NCBI RefSeq assembly: GCF_042477335.2
Contig: NC_091263.1
Coordinates: 65,962,501 to 66,026,500 of the forward strand
DNA length: 64,000 nucleotides
Direction: 5' to 3'
From: Ovis canadensis
Taxonomy: Eukaryota > Chordata > Mammalia > Artiodactyla > Bovidae
The position numbers were made by a program, and so were the translations under genes. Below the pieces are notes generated by a model. The model had not been told where the DNA came from. It was given only the letters and a program-made list of their open reading frames with translations, and made no database searches. Positions 39,931 to 53,500 of this stretch are shown here, in pieces. Positions within the stretch are counted from its first letter, which is position 1, and every line of letters begins with the position of its first letter.

Positions 39931-40403
39931 GTTTTTTAAAATTTATTTTTGGCTGTTCGGGGTCTTTGTTGCCGTGCGGGCGTTTCTCTCATTGTGGAGA
40001 GAAGGGGCTGCTCTCTAGTTCTAGCGCTCATTGTTGTGGAGTGGGCTTCCCTGCTGGTTCAGACTGGAAAGAATCTGCCTGCGATGCAGGTGGGTCCAGG
40101 ATGGATCCGTGCATCGGGAAGGTCCCCTGGAGGAGGGCATGACAACCCACTCCAGTGTTCTTGCCTGGAGAATTCTATGGACAGAGGAGCCTGACAGGGT
40201 CGCAAACAAGTCGGACACGACTGAGCGACTCACACGTCTCACTTTTCAGTCTTGTGGACCACGGGCTCTAGAGCACAGGCCCAGTAGCTGTAGAGCCTGG
40301 GCTTAGCTGCTCCACAGCATGTGAGATCTTCCCAGATCCGGGATCAGACTAGTGTCTCCTGCATCGCGGTGGCTTCTTTACTGCCGAGCCACCAGGGAAG
40401 CCC
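39931..40403 (-). mobile_element. CHR-2 SINE split by a Bov-tA
   Basis: An antisense CHR-2 runs 39931-40040 and resumes at 40252. Flanks TCCACAAATGAGTGTTT and TCCACAAAGTGTTTT form its target duplication. Confidence 0.88.
40041..40251 (+). mobile_element. Bov-tA SINE nested in CHR-2
   Basis: Sense copy with TTGTGGA target duplication (40034-40040 and 40252-40258). The nesting shows Bov-tA inserted after CHR-2. Confidence 0.9.
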
Positions 40404-41139
40404 CTCCACAAAGTGTTTTCAAAGGCCAGGTGAAGGTCAGAATCGCAGGATATGTGATCAGCACACGTGCAGCTCGGATTGATGGATGGTGAGGTAACAG
40501 GGTGGCCTCACAGGTGTTAACCATCCTGGGGCTACCTGACCATCAAGTGGTTACTTTCTTCCATTTGGTGGTAGTTTTAGCAACTATAAAACAGCTCAGG
40601 AAATGTGGATCAGATAGTATTACCTAGGTGCTTCTGAGAGGAGCGACGCAGCGGAGGACATGGGGAAGAGGTCTGTGCTGGGAAGTCTCCGTAGGGTCCT
40701 GTTCCTTTCCATCCTAACCCACAGTGAGGGGGCAGTCAGCCGGGGCCCCACCTCAGGTGCCCTGTGAGAGCCCAGTGCTCTGGCAGCCGGCAAGGATTTG
40801 GGCCACCTGGCCCAACCCTGAGGCAGGTCGTGGCCCACAGTGTGTCTGGAAGCAGCTAGTTCTTTTCCCTCAGGCTGAGCCAGCCCAGCCAGGCGTGCCC
40901 TGAGGCAGGCGGTGATCCTGCCTGGCGGCAGGGTGAGGAGACCTCCGGGATAGGGGTGTCACCCCTGGCAGCAGGGCGATGGAGTGTCCTCAGAGGTGGG
41001 GTCCCCCGGAAGCCCCGGATCTAGGCTTTCAGAAGGGAACCTGTGTCTCTTAGGCGCCTACTGTGTGCGGAGGTCTGCTCTGGGCGCCGTCTTGGCCCAG
41101 AGCTACCTGAGGACCGAGGATGCCCCTGGCAGGTGGGGA

Positions 41140-41570
41140 ACCGGAGGGTTTAGCCCGCAGCGCCCAACGGGCGCTCAAGTGTTAGGAAGTGATCCCCGCG
41201 AAGACCCCTCTGCGGACCCGAGGGCGGGGGCGCGCAAGGGCCAGAGTGAAGGCAACTTGGGTGGTCGCCTGCGTCCGGGAGCCTGTCTCCTGCGGGGCCG
41301 ACCCCGGACGCGTCCCAGGCCCCGAGGCTGGGAGGGGCGTCCGCTTCCCCTCCTCCCGTCCCTCCTCTCGCCCCCGGGCGGGGTTCCCGGAACGGCCGGG
41401 GCGGGGCGTGGAAGCCAGCGGCCGCGCGGGTCGCTGAGGTTTGCGGCCACAGCGGGGCCGTCTGTCGGTCCGTCCGTCCGTCCCCCTGCGCTCCCAGCCA
41501 TGGCCGCGCCCCGCATCCTGCTGCTCTTGCTGCTGTTGCTCCCGGCGCCTGAGGGAGGTGAGTCTTGGCG
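41140..41570 (+). promoter_or_regulatory. SHISA5: CpG island promoter of SHISA5 with GC box
   Basis: A sharp rise in G+C and CpG density (for example AGCGGCCGCGCGGGTCGCTG) surrounds the first coding exon. A perfect GC box, GGGGCGGGGC, lies at 41398-41407, about 100 bp before the start codon. No TATA box is visible, as is usual for such promoters. Transcription probably starts between 41410 and 41490. SHISA5 is known to respond to p53 and interferon. I could not identify a convincing p53 element by eye. Confidence 0.85.
41500..41557 (+). CDS. SHISA5: SHISA5 exon 1, coding part
   Basis: ATG in GCCATGG context. Encodes [19 protein letters not shown] and the first base of A20, a signal peptide with eight leucines in a row. 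Donor G|GTGAGT. Confidence 0.95.
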
Positions 41571-44500
41571 GGTGGTGGGGAGTTCGTCCCGGGCAGGCAA
41601 GGGAGGCGGCCATGTCCGCGCCGTCCCTGGTTGCAAGCCCAGGCGGCGCCGTCCCCCGAGGGACCCCAACGGAGCCTCATAACCCCGAGGCAGTGTGCGG
41701 ACCCCACGACTGGTCTGTCCTCCACCCCAGCCTCCCTCCCATCTGCACTGACACTGCCCAGACCCCGGGCATCTGCCGTCATTGTTCTGCCCTGGCATGG
41801 TGGTGGTGGCTGCGGGGGAGGTCTGTCCTCAAGGGTCCCAAGGGCTTGCCTTCTCAGAGGCTGGGGTGGGATTTCCTGCCTGGCCTTAGGGAGGGGTGGT
41901 GGCCGCAGGGAGGCCTGGCCCCTGCATCTGAGGCCTTCCCTGGCCTCAGTTTATTGGCTGGGAGCCTCCCCCTTCTGCCTCCATTGCCCTGGCCGTCCTG
42001 GAGACCACTCAGGCTGGTCCCCAAGGTTGGATGAGACACTTAACTGTTGTAGGTTGATTGTAGACTGATGAATCCCAGATGGTGGAGGCCCGGATGGGGA
42101 ACTTTTAAAGGTAGGGAAGTAGAAGAGTGCCCTCCCCTTGCCCCACCCGTCTCCCTAGGAAGCTGAAGATCCTTCTGGGGTGGGTGTTTTTCTCCAAGGG
42201 AAGGACTTTGTTTCCTTGGGACTGAGAGGAATCTGGAGGGCTTGGGGTGGGAAGTTCCAGTGAGGACTGGAGACTCTGGTTCAGAGTGTCTGGGGTTCAG
42301 AAGAACATTTGTGTCGTGGACTTTTGGCTCAAACACTCAACCTGTCTGTGTCTTAGAAGCTTGGGCTGGGCTGAGGCTGATAAGTCTGTAAAAGGAGGTA
42401 GGTTACCTGAGCTACCCAGTAGGATGGGCTGTGCTGGCCTTATCTGTGGCCAGGTGGATGGCTGGCTGGGTTGCACCTGTTGGTGGGCCCACCCTCTGCC
42501 CTGCAGCTTTGCCGAGAGCCTACCACCTAGTTGACCCTTCTCAAGGAGGTCAGTCAATGCCTCTGTCTTTGGACCTTGCTCCACCAGTGGCCCCAGGGTG
42601 CTTGACACTGTTGGGATGGAAAGATTTCCTCTTGTCCTGTAGGTTCTTTGGCTGGTTTACTAATTACACTGACGTAAGACAAATGAACAGGAGAGAAAAA
42701 CAAATGTTTAAAGACATTCCAGTTATATCTCTGGAATGCATGAGCGATCCAAGGAAACTGAGTAACTTGCTCAAATGGTGGACTAGGTCTTCCCTGTAGC
42801 TCAAACGGTAAAGAATCTGCCTGCAATCCAGGAGACCCAGGTTCGATCCCTGGGTCTGGAAGATCCTCTGGAAAAGGGAATGGTAATCCACTCTGTATTC
42901 TTGCCTGGAGAATCCAGTGGACGGAGGAAGGAGCCTGGCTGGCTACAGTCCATGGGGTCACAAAGAGTCGGACATGACTAACACTACCACTACACTTCCG
43001 GTATGCATGGGAGACCCAAGGAACCAGTAACTTGCCTAAATGGTGCCTCACTTTGAATGCTGTCTTGAACTAAAGGCGAAAGAGTCACGATATTGGGAGT
43101 CATGAGGAAAAACCCAGTAAAGAAGGGGTAAAATTGTTACACAGATTGAAATCTGTGCCTGCAGCCTTGATAGGTTTCTGGAGATATGGTCCTTACCCTC
43201 TTCCTAGTACGGCAGTGAAGTTCCTTCGTTTCTTTTGTGATCCCCATGAACTGCAGCCTGCCAGGTTCCTCTGTCCATGGGATTTCCCAGGCCAGAATAC
43301 TGGAGTGGGTTGCCATTCCCTTCTCCAGAGGATCTTCCCTGCAATTGCAGGTGGATTCTTTACCACTGAGCCCACAAATGGAGGTTTCCTTTATACTTGC
43401 AAATGTCTGTTACAAAAGGGTAACTCCTACTCATTTTCAGAGCTTCTCCTTTGTCTGCAATTTCTCAAAAATAAACTGCTGAAAATCCATCCTTAGCCCA
43501 AAGAGGAATGTTTGGGAGTGGCAAATACACTGACCAGGCTGGGTCTCCAGATGCTGCCCGCTGCTCTGGGGGTGAGGTCAGACAGGGTTCTTAGAGTCCT
43601 GGTGCTGTGCCAGGACTTTCTACCTCAGGGTTTATCATCAGGATCATCCCCAGTCTACCACAGCTGTCTGGGCCTTGCTGGACTGGGTGTTCCATTTAGG
43701 GTCTGTCAGGGTGGCATTCAGGACTGTTCTCTCCTGCTGGTGGACACCAGATCTGTGCTGATGTAGCCCAAGGATGCTGGGAACATTTGGCTGTAGCAGC
43801 TTCCTGGAAGTCGGCAAACTGTGGTCTATTTCCACACCTGTCAGCCAGGTGTACTTAGATCCCAGCTCTGGCTAAGAGCCGTGTAATGGTTTTGGGGCTC
43901 CACATGGTGCTTGGCTACTGAGGGCGTGGACATTTCCTAGCCGCCTGCTGCAGGCCCAGCAGCAGTGCTGGGACACCACCCGGACACTTCTGTGGTGGGA
44001 GTGACTGTAGCCGATGGTGAACTGGTCAGGAGACAGCCTGCTGTAAGGCTATGGTCTGTAAGCGCTGGCCCCTGGAGTCGGAGTTTTCAGCCGGGGCCGA
44101 GGCTGCCATGGCTGAGAGGTGGGGACAGAACGTGAGGATTAAGAACAGCTCAGTCCACTCTGTGCTTCCAGTGCAGGGGCGTGGGTTCGAACCCTGGTCG
44201 GGGAAGTAAGATCCCACATGCCATGTGGCATGGCCCAAAAGAAGAAGAAAGAATGTGTCAGTCTAGTCCCTAGCTGTAGGGGGGACTGCTTTTTTGGGGT
44301 GTGACTGCTGGGCTTGGGTGGCTCCCATAGAAGGGGGCCTAGAGGAAGACTTCGATGGGTAAGTTGATTTGAAGGTGGAGGATGGGGTGACTTTTAAGGT
44401 CCTTTGTAGTCTGGATGCTGCTTTGTGGAGCCTGGGCTTGATCCCCTGGCTTGAGGCTGAGGAGTGGCCGAGTCAGACCCACATGTAGAAAGTTCACCAT

Positions 44501-47500
44501 CCCATCTGGAGGGCAAGTGGACTGATGGGAGAGGGAGGGGGCCCAGGTGGGTGCCTCTGCTGTGGCCTATGGGAGAGGGTGAGGCTGGTTGGGGCAGTGG
44601 CCAGAGGATGCTGCGGAGATGGCCCGGCTGGCTCTGGCCTGCTGGCCTTGCTGGGGAAGGGGCGGTGTGGGTTGGGACAGGGCTGAAGGCTGGCCCCGTG
44701 GCCACCAGTGAACAGTGTTTTTATGTGTTCCAGCCCAGAGTCAGCGGTGTAGGACTTCCCCTGGGCTCAAAGTCGACGCTGATTTGGTCTGTCCTGATTT
44801 CTGCTGCGGCCACTGTTACAACCAGTACTGTTGCTCGGACGTGTCGAAGCAGGTTGTGTGGACAGACAAAGATTGCCAAGCCCCGGAGGCCAGGTGAGTG
44901 CACCTGAGGTCACAGGTGGGCGGCCTGCGCCTGTCCAGCCAGCCTGTCAGTCCTCTTGAGATGATGCTGGAGCACTCACTGGACTGCCCTGGACCTTCTG
45001 TTCCTGTGATCCCTTGCGCCTCCCCCAGCCTCGAGTGCTGAGCAGGTTTCTCAGGGGTTGGTGGCCTCAGCCAGCCCTGTGGCTTACCCCTGGGTGTGTA
45101 CCAGCATGTCCTCAGGGTGGGCCCCTTGTGCGAGTGTATCCCGCAGCGTGCATGCACCTGGTGGGGGTTGTATGTGATTTGTGCAGGACTCTGTGTATCC
45201 CACTGTGGGCCATACCTGTGTTTTCTTGCCATGGCCCATGGATTTACATTGTCTCTGGGGTTTAAACTGTTTTGTAGGCAGGAACCAAGGGGCTCCCATC
45301 TGTGTCTTCCTTTGTCATTCTTCGTGTTTCTTGTGTTTGGCCCCAGAGAGTTGAGGTGGTCACACTCCTCAGCTCATGGCAAGTGATCATTGTTGGTTTG
45401 GGCAAGTCCAAACCCCCATCGTCTTACACATCTTAGTTAATCATCCATGACCATTGCATCCCCTTCGTATTCCATAGGCAGCCGGTCAGTCTGTTGTGTT
45501 CTTTCATTTGTGTGTGTTGCAAAGTTTATAGTCTGTGGGCAAAATGAACCCCCTTACTTTTTATTCTAAATTTTCATTTATTTATTTTTGGCTGTGCTGG
45601 GTTTTCATTGCAGTGCACGGGACTTTTTTTTCACTGTGGTTAGTGGGGGCTACTCTCTAGGTGCAATGTGAGGGCTTCCCAGTCTGGTGGCTTCTCTTGT
45701 TGCAGAGCATGGGCCCTAGGGCATGGGGGCTTCAGTAGTTGGGATTCCTGGGCTCTAGAGCCAAGACCCAAGAGTTGTGGTACATGGGCTTAGCTGCTCT
45801 GAGGCATGGGGGATATTCCCAGACCAGAGATTGAACCTGTGTCCCCTGCATTGGCAGGTAAATTCTTATCCACTGCACCACCAGGGAAGAGGACTGCAAA
45901 ATCTATTCTGATAGCTTTAAAAAACAGGAAGATTTATTCCATTGAAGTTTATGGTAATTATTGGATTTCTGGGATTGTATTCAATATTTGCTGTCTTATT
46001 TTGTGCTTTATATTTGTCTCCTCTCTTCTAAATTTCTTTCTTTCTCACTTACTGTATTGCCTTTTTTTTAATTCCATTTTTTCTTCTACTGTTTACTTCT
46101 TTTTCAATTTGTATGCTTTCATTGTTTTTTTCTTGCCTTATCACACGGGTCAGAATCTCCAGTACAATGATGAAAAAAGTGAGAACAAGAACAAAAAGTA
46201 TTAAGAGACATCCTTGTCTTGTTCTCAGCTTCAGGGAGAAAGCATTCACTATTAGGTATGTAAGCTGTGGTCTTTCCATACCTGCTCTTTATCAGGTGGA
46301 GGAAATTCCTTTCTGTTCCTAGTTTCCTTGGAGTTTTAATCCTGAAGTAAGTTTGAATTTTGTTAAGTATTTTCCTGCATCTTTAGAGATAATTAGTTGA
46401 TTTTTCTATTTTTATTCTGTTAATATGGTAAATTACATTCATCTCATTCTTAAGAAATATTTTCTCTGAGCTGGATTTAAGTTGATGTTTTTTTTCTCTG
46501 GCTTCTATTATCTCTGTAGAGATACCAGTTCAATAGTCAGTTGTCCAGCATTTAAAAAAAAATCTTTTTTCTTCCCCTTTGACAGATTTATAAGATTATT
46601 TTTGTTCTGGTTTTTGGTGTTCTTCAGTTACACCATGATATATTGAAGTATAGATTTATTTTTATGAGTTTTTTTTTGATGGAGACCATTTTTTAAAAAT
46701 CTTTATTGAATTTGTTACAGTATTATTGCTTTTATTTTATGCTTTGGTTTTTTGTGAGATCTTGCCTTCCCAACCAGGGATCTAACCTGCTCCCTCTGCA
46801 TTGGAAGGCAAAGTCTTAACCACTGGACTGCTAGGGAAGTCCCTAGATTTCTTTTTATTTATGCTGTTGTGGATTTGGTGAGCTTCTTAAATCTGTGGTT
46901 TAGTGTCTTTCATTAGTTCTAGAAAATTCTCTGCTACTCTTCAATATTAGCCTTCCTTCTTTCCTTCTGGAACTCCATTTAGACATGCTGCATCTTCACA
47001 GCTTGTCTGTCTCTTCCATAGTTTTGTCTCTGTATTGCATTCCAGACTATATCTTTTAGCCTTTTAGTTAATTTAATTCTTCATATATGTTTAATCTGCT
47101 ATTAAGCTGATTCCTTGAAGTTGTTTTTTTATTCTGTTGTAACATAAAATTCACATGCAGAAAAAGTACATTAAAATAAATGTACAGCTCAGTGATTTAT
47201 CATAAAGCAAATATCTACATAACCACTATTCAGGTCCAGACAGCAGAAGTCTCCTTGAGCTCACTCTCAATCACTGTCTCTCATCCCTCTAAGAAAGTGT
47301 TGATTCTAGCTGTTATATAGCTTTGCTTTTCTTTAGAGTTATAATACCCAAATATGCATCTCTAAGTTCTACAGCTTAGTTAGGTTTTTTTTGGTTTTTT
47401 TTTTAGTGTTTATTTTTATTTTATTTATTTGTCTGCATCAGGTCTTGGTTGGCTGAGTCTTAGTTGCACCATGAGGGATCTTTTTATGCGGCATGCAAAC

Positions 47501-50500
47501 TCTTAGTTGTGGCATGTGGGATCTGGTTCCCTGACCAGGGATCAAACCCAGGCTTCCTGCGTTAGGAGCGTGGAGTCTTAGCTGCAGGACCACCAGGGAA
47601 GTCCCTATAGTATAGTTTTTATTGGGGTTGGAGGCAGTATATATCATGCATTCATAAAAGTACACAAATATAAAGCATACAGCTCAGTGAATTATTGAAA
47701 TTTAAACACATTCAGCTCCACGAAACCACCACCTGTCTGGGGCAAGAACTGACACATCATGGAATCTTGGAAACCCCCTCAGGTTACTTCCCAATCAGTA
47801 TGCCCTCTGTTATCCCCAACCGTAACATTGAGCTGCTCTGTTACTCAACACACACAGACGTCATATGTACGTGACATCATACATCTATTTCTTATCTGGT
47901 TTCTTTCACCATGTGAGTTTCATCCGTCCTGTGGTGTCCATTTCCATTGGTGTATGTTAGGTTTTTATACCACAGTTGATCCCTTGTAATGTTGGTGGAC
48001 ATCTGGATTGTTTCTTTTTTGGGGAGGGGTATTGCAAATAGTGCAGCTCTGAGCATCTTTGTACATATCTTTTGGTGCACATGTATATGCATTTCTGTTA
48101 CTTTGTAACTGATTTTTATTTGTTCATTTTTTTCTTGGCTGTGCTGGGTCTTCCTTGCTGTGTGGACCCCTCCTCTAGTTGCAGTGGCGAGTGGGGGCTA
48201 TTCTCCAGTTGCATTGCAAGGGCTTCTCGTTGTGGTGGCTTCTCATCGCAGAGCACAGGCTCTAGGCATGTGGGCTGCAGTAGTTGCTGCACGTGGGCTT
48301 TGTAATTGTGGCTCCTGGGCTCTAGAGCACAGCCTGAGTAATTGGGGCACACCAGCTTAGTTGCTCCTTGGCATGTGGGATCTTCCTAGACCAGGGATCA
48401 AAACTGTGTCTGCTTTGATTTGGCAGGTAAATTCTTTGCCACTGAGCCACCGCAGAAGCCCCTGTATGCTTTAAGTACGCATAGTAGTAGTTGTATAAGT
48501 CAGTACAGATCATTTCATTTGTTAATACATCATTGACTAGAGACATACCAATACGTTTTTAGAAAATGATACAATCACTATGTAAAGTGGTTGGAGCTTA
48601 AAATTGACCAAGGGTTTATTATATGACTTAGGACTGTTGTTACCATTCACATTTTGCTTTGTTTTTCTTCTAGCCTGTGTATATTATAAACACAAAGTTA
48701 TTACTGTGAAATTTTCAGTGAAGAAGAATTTTTAGGTGAATTTTATAAAGATACTTTCTCTGACTGTCCAAGCAACATATACTGTAGTGTCTCAGAAAAT
48801 GATAGTTCTCTCACTCTACAATGACAGGTTTGCTACAGATTGAGTATCCACATGTGTAGATGTCTCTAGGCTCTCTATTACATTATGTTGATTATCCTTG
48901 GGCTAAAGCAGACGTATAATTACTGTGTCTTTATATTATGCTTTGATAGTCTTCAATATTGTCTTAGTTATTTTTAGTCTTTTGTATTTCCATGTAAATT
49001 TTAGAATCAGCTTCTCAAGAAAACCAGCTTAGATTGCACTGATTTATACTGTTTTTGTAGAATTGACTTTTTACTTGATTGAGTTTTCCAGTCCATCAGC
49101 ATAGCATATCTGTCCATGTATTTAGGTTTTCTTTCGTTTATTCATTTTTTCTTTTTCTGTTTGGCAGCTCAGTGTGGCTTGTGGAATCATAGTTCCCAAC
49201 CAGGGATTGAACCCAAGTCCTTGGCAGTGAAAGCATGGAGTCCTAACCCTGGGAATTCCTGGTTTCTGCTATTTTGATAGTGATGCTAAGAACCCTCTTT
49301 TATAAAGCTCTGGGTGCCTTTTAAAAGGAATATCTTTCTTGTGGGAAAATATCTGGGAGTAGAAATCCTGAAGCACTGGAGGCATGTGTTCAGTTTTGAC
49401 AGATACGTCCAGCACTTGTTACCACTTACACTCCTACCAGCCAGATGAGAGCAGTCAGATTTGCTCCACACCCTTTCCAAACTGGGTATTGTAAATGTTT
49501 CTTTAAAAATTGATGTATAAGTACATAAATGCTTCATTTGAATCAAGTTTTAATAAATGTATACTTCTCATATTTAACACTTTAGTTAAGATACTGTTTA
49601 GTTGCTAAGTCATGTCTGTCTCTTTGCGACCCCATGGACAGTAGCCCATCAGGCTCCTCTGTCCGTAGGATTCTCCAGGCAAGAATACTGGAATAGGTTT
49701 CCATTTCCTTCTCCAGGAGATCTTCCCAACCAGGGATTGAACCTGCATTGGCGGGCAGATTCTTTACCACTGAGCCACCAGGGCACCAGGCAGTAAGATA
49801 CAGATTATTGCTGATTCCTAGAAAGGTTCAGTTTCTGTAGTTTTGCTGGCTGGGTAGTAATATCTGATTGTGTTGTTTTCTTTTAAGATTTCGGTTTTTT
49901 GGGACTTCCTGGTGGTCCAGTGGTTAAGAATCTGCCTTCCAATACAGGGGGTGCGGCCTTGATCCCTGGTTGGGGAACTAAGATCTTCCACGTTGCGGGG
50001 CAACTAAGCCTGTAGCAACTAAGTGTGCTACAACTAGGACCTGACATGGCCGTATAAATGAAAACTTTTTAAAAAAGATTTCAGCCTTTTGAAATTTATT
50101 GAGACTCATTTTATGGCTTAGCATATCCTGTACCTTGGTGAGTGTTTCCGATATATTCTGCGGTTGTTAAGTGTACTCTTTTTAAGTGTCAGTTAGGTCA
50201 AATTGTTGATAACAGTGTTTAGATCATTTTTATCCTTATTCGTTTTTGTTATTCTTGTTTTGTTGATTACCAAGAGACTACAGATATGTTTATTCTTTTA
50301 GTTCTATCAGTATTTGCTTCATGAGGTCTAATACTTTGTTATTAGCTGCATACATATCTAGGATTGTTTCCATAATAAAATGAATTGCTCATTTTTTTTA
50401 ATTGCTCATTTTATTATGTCTGATACTCCCTTTATCTCTTGTAATACTATAAATCCCAAAGACAGTATTTTCTTCCCTTTCTTTCTTTTTTAAATTTTAT

Positions 50501-53500
50501 TTAGATTATAGTTGATTTACTAATGTTGTGTTAGTTGCAGATATTCAGCAAAGTGATTCAGTTATACATTCTTTTCCAGATTCTTTACCCATGTAGGGTA
50601 TTACAGAATATTGAGTAGAGTTGCGTGTGCTGAACAGTAGGTCCTTGTTGGTTGTCTATTTTATATGTAGTGATGTGTATGTTAATTTCAAGTTCCCAAT
50701 TTGTTCTTCCCACCCTGATTTCCCCTTTGGTAACCATAAGTTTGTTTTTGAAATCTGTGAGTGTGTTTGTTTTGTATATAAGGTTCATTCAGGTTGTTTC
50801 CATGCCTTGATATTATAAATAGTCCTGCAGTGAGCATCGGGGTCCATGTATTTTTTTGAATTATGGTTTTTTTCCAGATATGTGCCCAGGAGTGGGAATG
50901 CTGGATCATATAGTAGCTCTATTTTTAGTTTTCTTAAGGAACCTCCATACTGTTCTCCATAGTGATTGTCCCAATTTACATTCCCATCGACAGTGTAGGA
51001 GGGCTTCCTTTTCGCCACACCCTCTCCAACATTTATTGTTGGTAGACTATGTTTTTGGCCATGGGGCATGTGAGATCTTACTTTCCTGACCAGAGATTGA
51101 ACCTGTGCCCTTGCGGTGGAAATGCAGGGCTCTCACCCCTAGACCATCAAGAAAGTCCCCCAAATTATTAATTCCATCTTGTTTTTGGCCATACTACACA
51201 GCACATGGAACTGCCCTACCCAGGGATAGAACCCATGCCCTCTCCCGTGGAAGCCTGCAGTCAACTCCTGGACCACCAGGGAAATCGCTAGACCTTTCGA
51301 TGATGTCCATTCTGACTGGTGTGAGGCGATCCCTTGTTGTAGTTTTGATTTGCATTTCTCTATGATGTTGAACATCTTTTCATGTGCTTTTTGGCTATCT
51401 GTATGTCTTCTTTAGAGAAATACAGAATTTTTTTCATGGTTATCTGAAAAAAGTTTATACAATTTTAAAGGTTACTTTCCATTATAGTTATTACAAAATA
51501 TTGGCTATATTCCCCATGTTGTACAATACAACCTTGAGCCTACCTTACATCCAATAGTTTGTACTCCCACGCTTCCACCCCTGTGGTGCCCCTCTCCCAT
51601 CTCCCCACTGGTAACTACTGCTTTGTTCTTTGTATATGTGAGTCTGCTTCTCTTTTGCTGTATTATCTCGTTTGTTGTATTTTTAGATTCCGCATATAAG
51701 TGATATCTTACAGTATTTGACTTTCTTTGACTTATTTCATTTACCATAATGCTGTCCAAGTCCATCCATGGTACCGTAAATGGCAAAATTTCATTCTTTT
51801 ATGGCTGAGATGGCACCCCACTCCAGTACTCTTGCCTAGAAAATCCCATGGACGGAGGAGTCTTGTAGGCTGCAGTCCATTGGGTTGCGAAAAGTTGGAC
51901 ATGACTGAGCGACCTCACTTTCACTTTTCACTTTCATGCATTAGAGAAGGAAATGGCAACCCACTCCAGTGTTCTTGCCTGGAGAATCCCAGGGACAGGG
52001 GAGCCTGGTGGGCTGCTGTCTATGGGGTTGCACAGAGTCGGACACGACTGAAGCGACTTGGCAGCAGCAGCATTCCATTGTGTACATGTATGTGTGCACA
52101 CACACATGTGTACACACACCACATCTTCATCCATTCGTCTGTGGATGGACACTGGTCGCTTCTATACCTTAGCAATTGTAAATAATGCTGCTATGAACAT
52201 TGGGGTGCGTGTATCTTTTTAAATTAGTGTTTTTTTTTTTTTTTAATGTATACCCAGGAGTGAAATTGCTGGGTCATATGTTAGTTCTCTTTTCAGGGTT
52301 TTTGTTCGCTTATTTTGGCTATGCCAAGTACCATGCAAGATCTTAGTTCCCCAACTGGGGGTAGAACCCCAGCCCTTGGCAGTGAGAGCCCAGAGTCGTA
52401 GCCTCTAGACTGCCAGGGAATTACCTATTTTTAATTTTGTGAGAAATCTCCATACTGTTTACCACAGTGGCTATACCAATTCCCAGCAATAGGGCCAAAG
52501 AGTTCCCTTTTCTCCGTATCCTTGCCCGCATTTTTTATTTGTGTTCTTTTTGATGATAGCTGTCTGGATTGGTATGAGGCGATATGTCATTGTGGTTTTG
52601 ATTTGCATTTCCCAAAGACAGTATTTTAATTGTCTTTTTTGCCTTTATCAGTATCTTTATTTTCTCTTCCTTCACGTTTAAGCTTCATCTGAGACATGTT
52701 CCTTCTACCTTTCATACAGGTAGACTGGTGTCAAATTTTCTTGGCTTCTGTTTGTTTGAAAATGTCTTTGTTTTACATTCCTTCTTAAAGGATATTTTTC
52801 CTGGTATGGATTAATAGGTTGGAAGGTATAAACTTTCAGCAGAGTTCAGCATTTTGAAGCTTTCGTTCCATGGTTTCCTAACGTCTGTTGTTTCTGTTGA
52901 GAAATCAGATAATGGTTTTATTATTGCTCCTTTGCCAGTGGCATGTCTTTTTTCTAATTTTTAAGTGTTTTCTCTCATGTTTGGTTTTTACCTAGGTGAG
53001 TTGTACCTAGGTGAGTTTTTCTTTGAATTTTTGCTGCTTGGGGCTTAAGATATTTCTGAAATCTGGCTCTGCCAGTTTCGGAAAATTTGCAGCCATTATC
53101 TTTTTTTTTGTTTTATCATTTTTGCTAGGAGAAAAATAATTTTAATAGCATGCATACCTCTTTTTAAAGATTGCTTCTACTCCATTCTCACATTTCTTCC
53201 TCTGGGACTTTAATTACACATATGTAAGACCTTTTCTTTGAGAGTCCCTTGGACTGCAAGGAGATCCAACCAGTCCATTCTGAAGATCAGTCGTGGGTGT
53301 TCTTTGGAAGGAATGATGCTAAAGCTGAAACTCCAGTACTTTGGCCACCTCATGTGAAGAGTTGACTCATTGGAAAAGACTCTGATGCTGGGTGGGATTG
53401 GGAGCAGGAGGAGAAAGGGACGACAGAGGATGAGATGGCTGGATGGCATCACTGACTCAATGGACATGAGTTTGGGTGAACTCCGGGAGTTGGTGATGGA

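Larger units (their letters stand above)
32991..41139. other. PFKFB4-SHISA5 intergenic region
   Basis: Holds SINEs, an L1 scrap, an LTR-like fragment, and stretches with nothing recognised (34604-35279, 35506-36205, 36601-37489, 38695-39690, 40419-41139). A second AATAAA at 33439 sits in an A/T run and has no transcript support in sequence. No exon-like frames with conserved motifs were found. Confidence 0.8.
42615..43530 (+). repeat. LTR-like interspersed repeat, family 1 copy B
   Basis: Colinear with 6650-7680: GTAGGTTCTTTGGCTGGTTT, a GTTACACAGATTGAAATCTG block, GGTTTCCTTTATACTTGCAA and a CTGCAATTTCTCAAAAATAA block. Interrupted by inverted Bov-tA elements at 42787-42992 and 43216-43373. 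Confidence 0.5.
41558..44733 (+). other. SHISA5 intron 1
   Basis: A 3.2 kb intron. Its first kilobase is GC-rich with nothing recognised. LTR-like family 1 copy B with two Bov-tA insertions fills 42615-43530. A truncated CHR lies at 44157-44250. Confidence 0.85.
50480..51425 (-). mobile_element. L1 LINE 3' end with ORF2 C-terminal remnant
   Basis: The minus strand around 50785-51069 reads [20 protein letters not shown], an L1 ORF2 C-terminus. Two antisense CHR elements are inserted at about 51055-51160 and 51180-51287, and L1 resumes to 51425. Confidence 0.85.
51426..52630 (-). mobile_element. L1 LINE 3' end, second copy, split by SINEs
   Basis: Antisense L1 3' UTR (51426-51806) resumes after a Bov-tA dimer with ORF2-end sequence (52071-52630; AACATTGGGGTGCGTGTATC, GGATTGGTATGAGGCGATAT). 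A CHR lies at 52297-52420 and a (TG/CA) tract at 52079-52120. Confidence 0.75.

Noticed and set aside
41150-41798. Several ~200-codon frames on both strands in the CpG island
   Set aside because: Few stop codons are expected in very GC-rich DNA. The sequences are Arg/Pro/Gly-rich with no recognisable domain. Only the short signal-peptide exon is supported.
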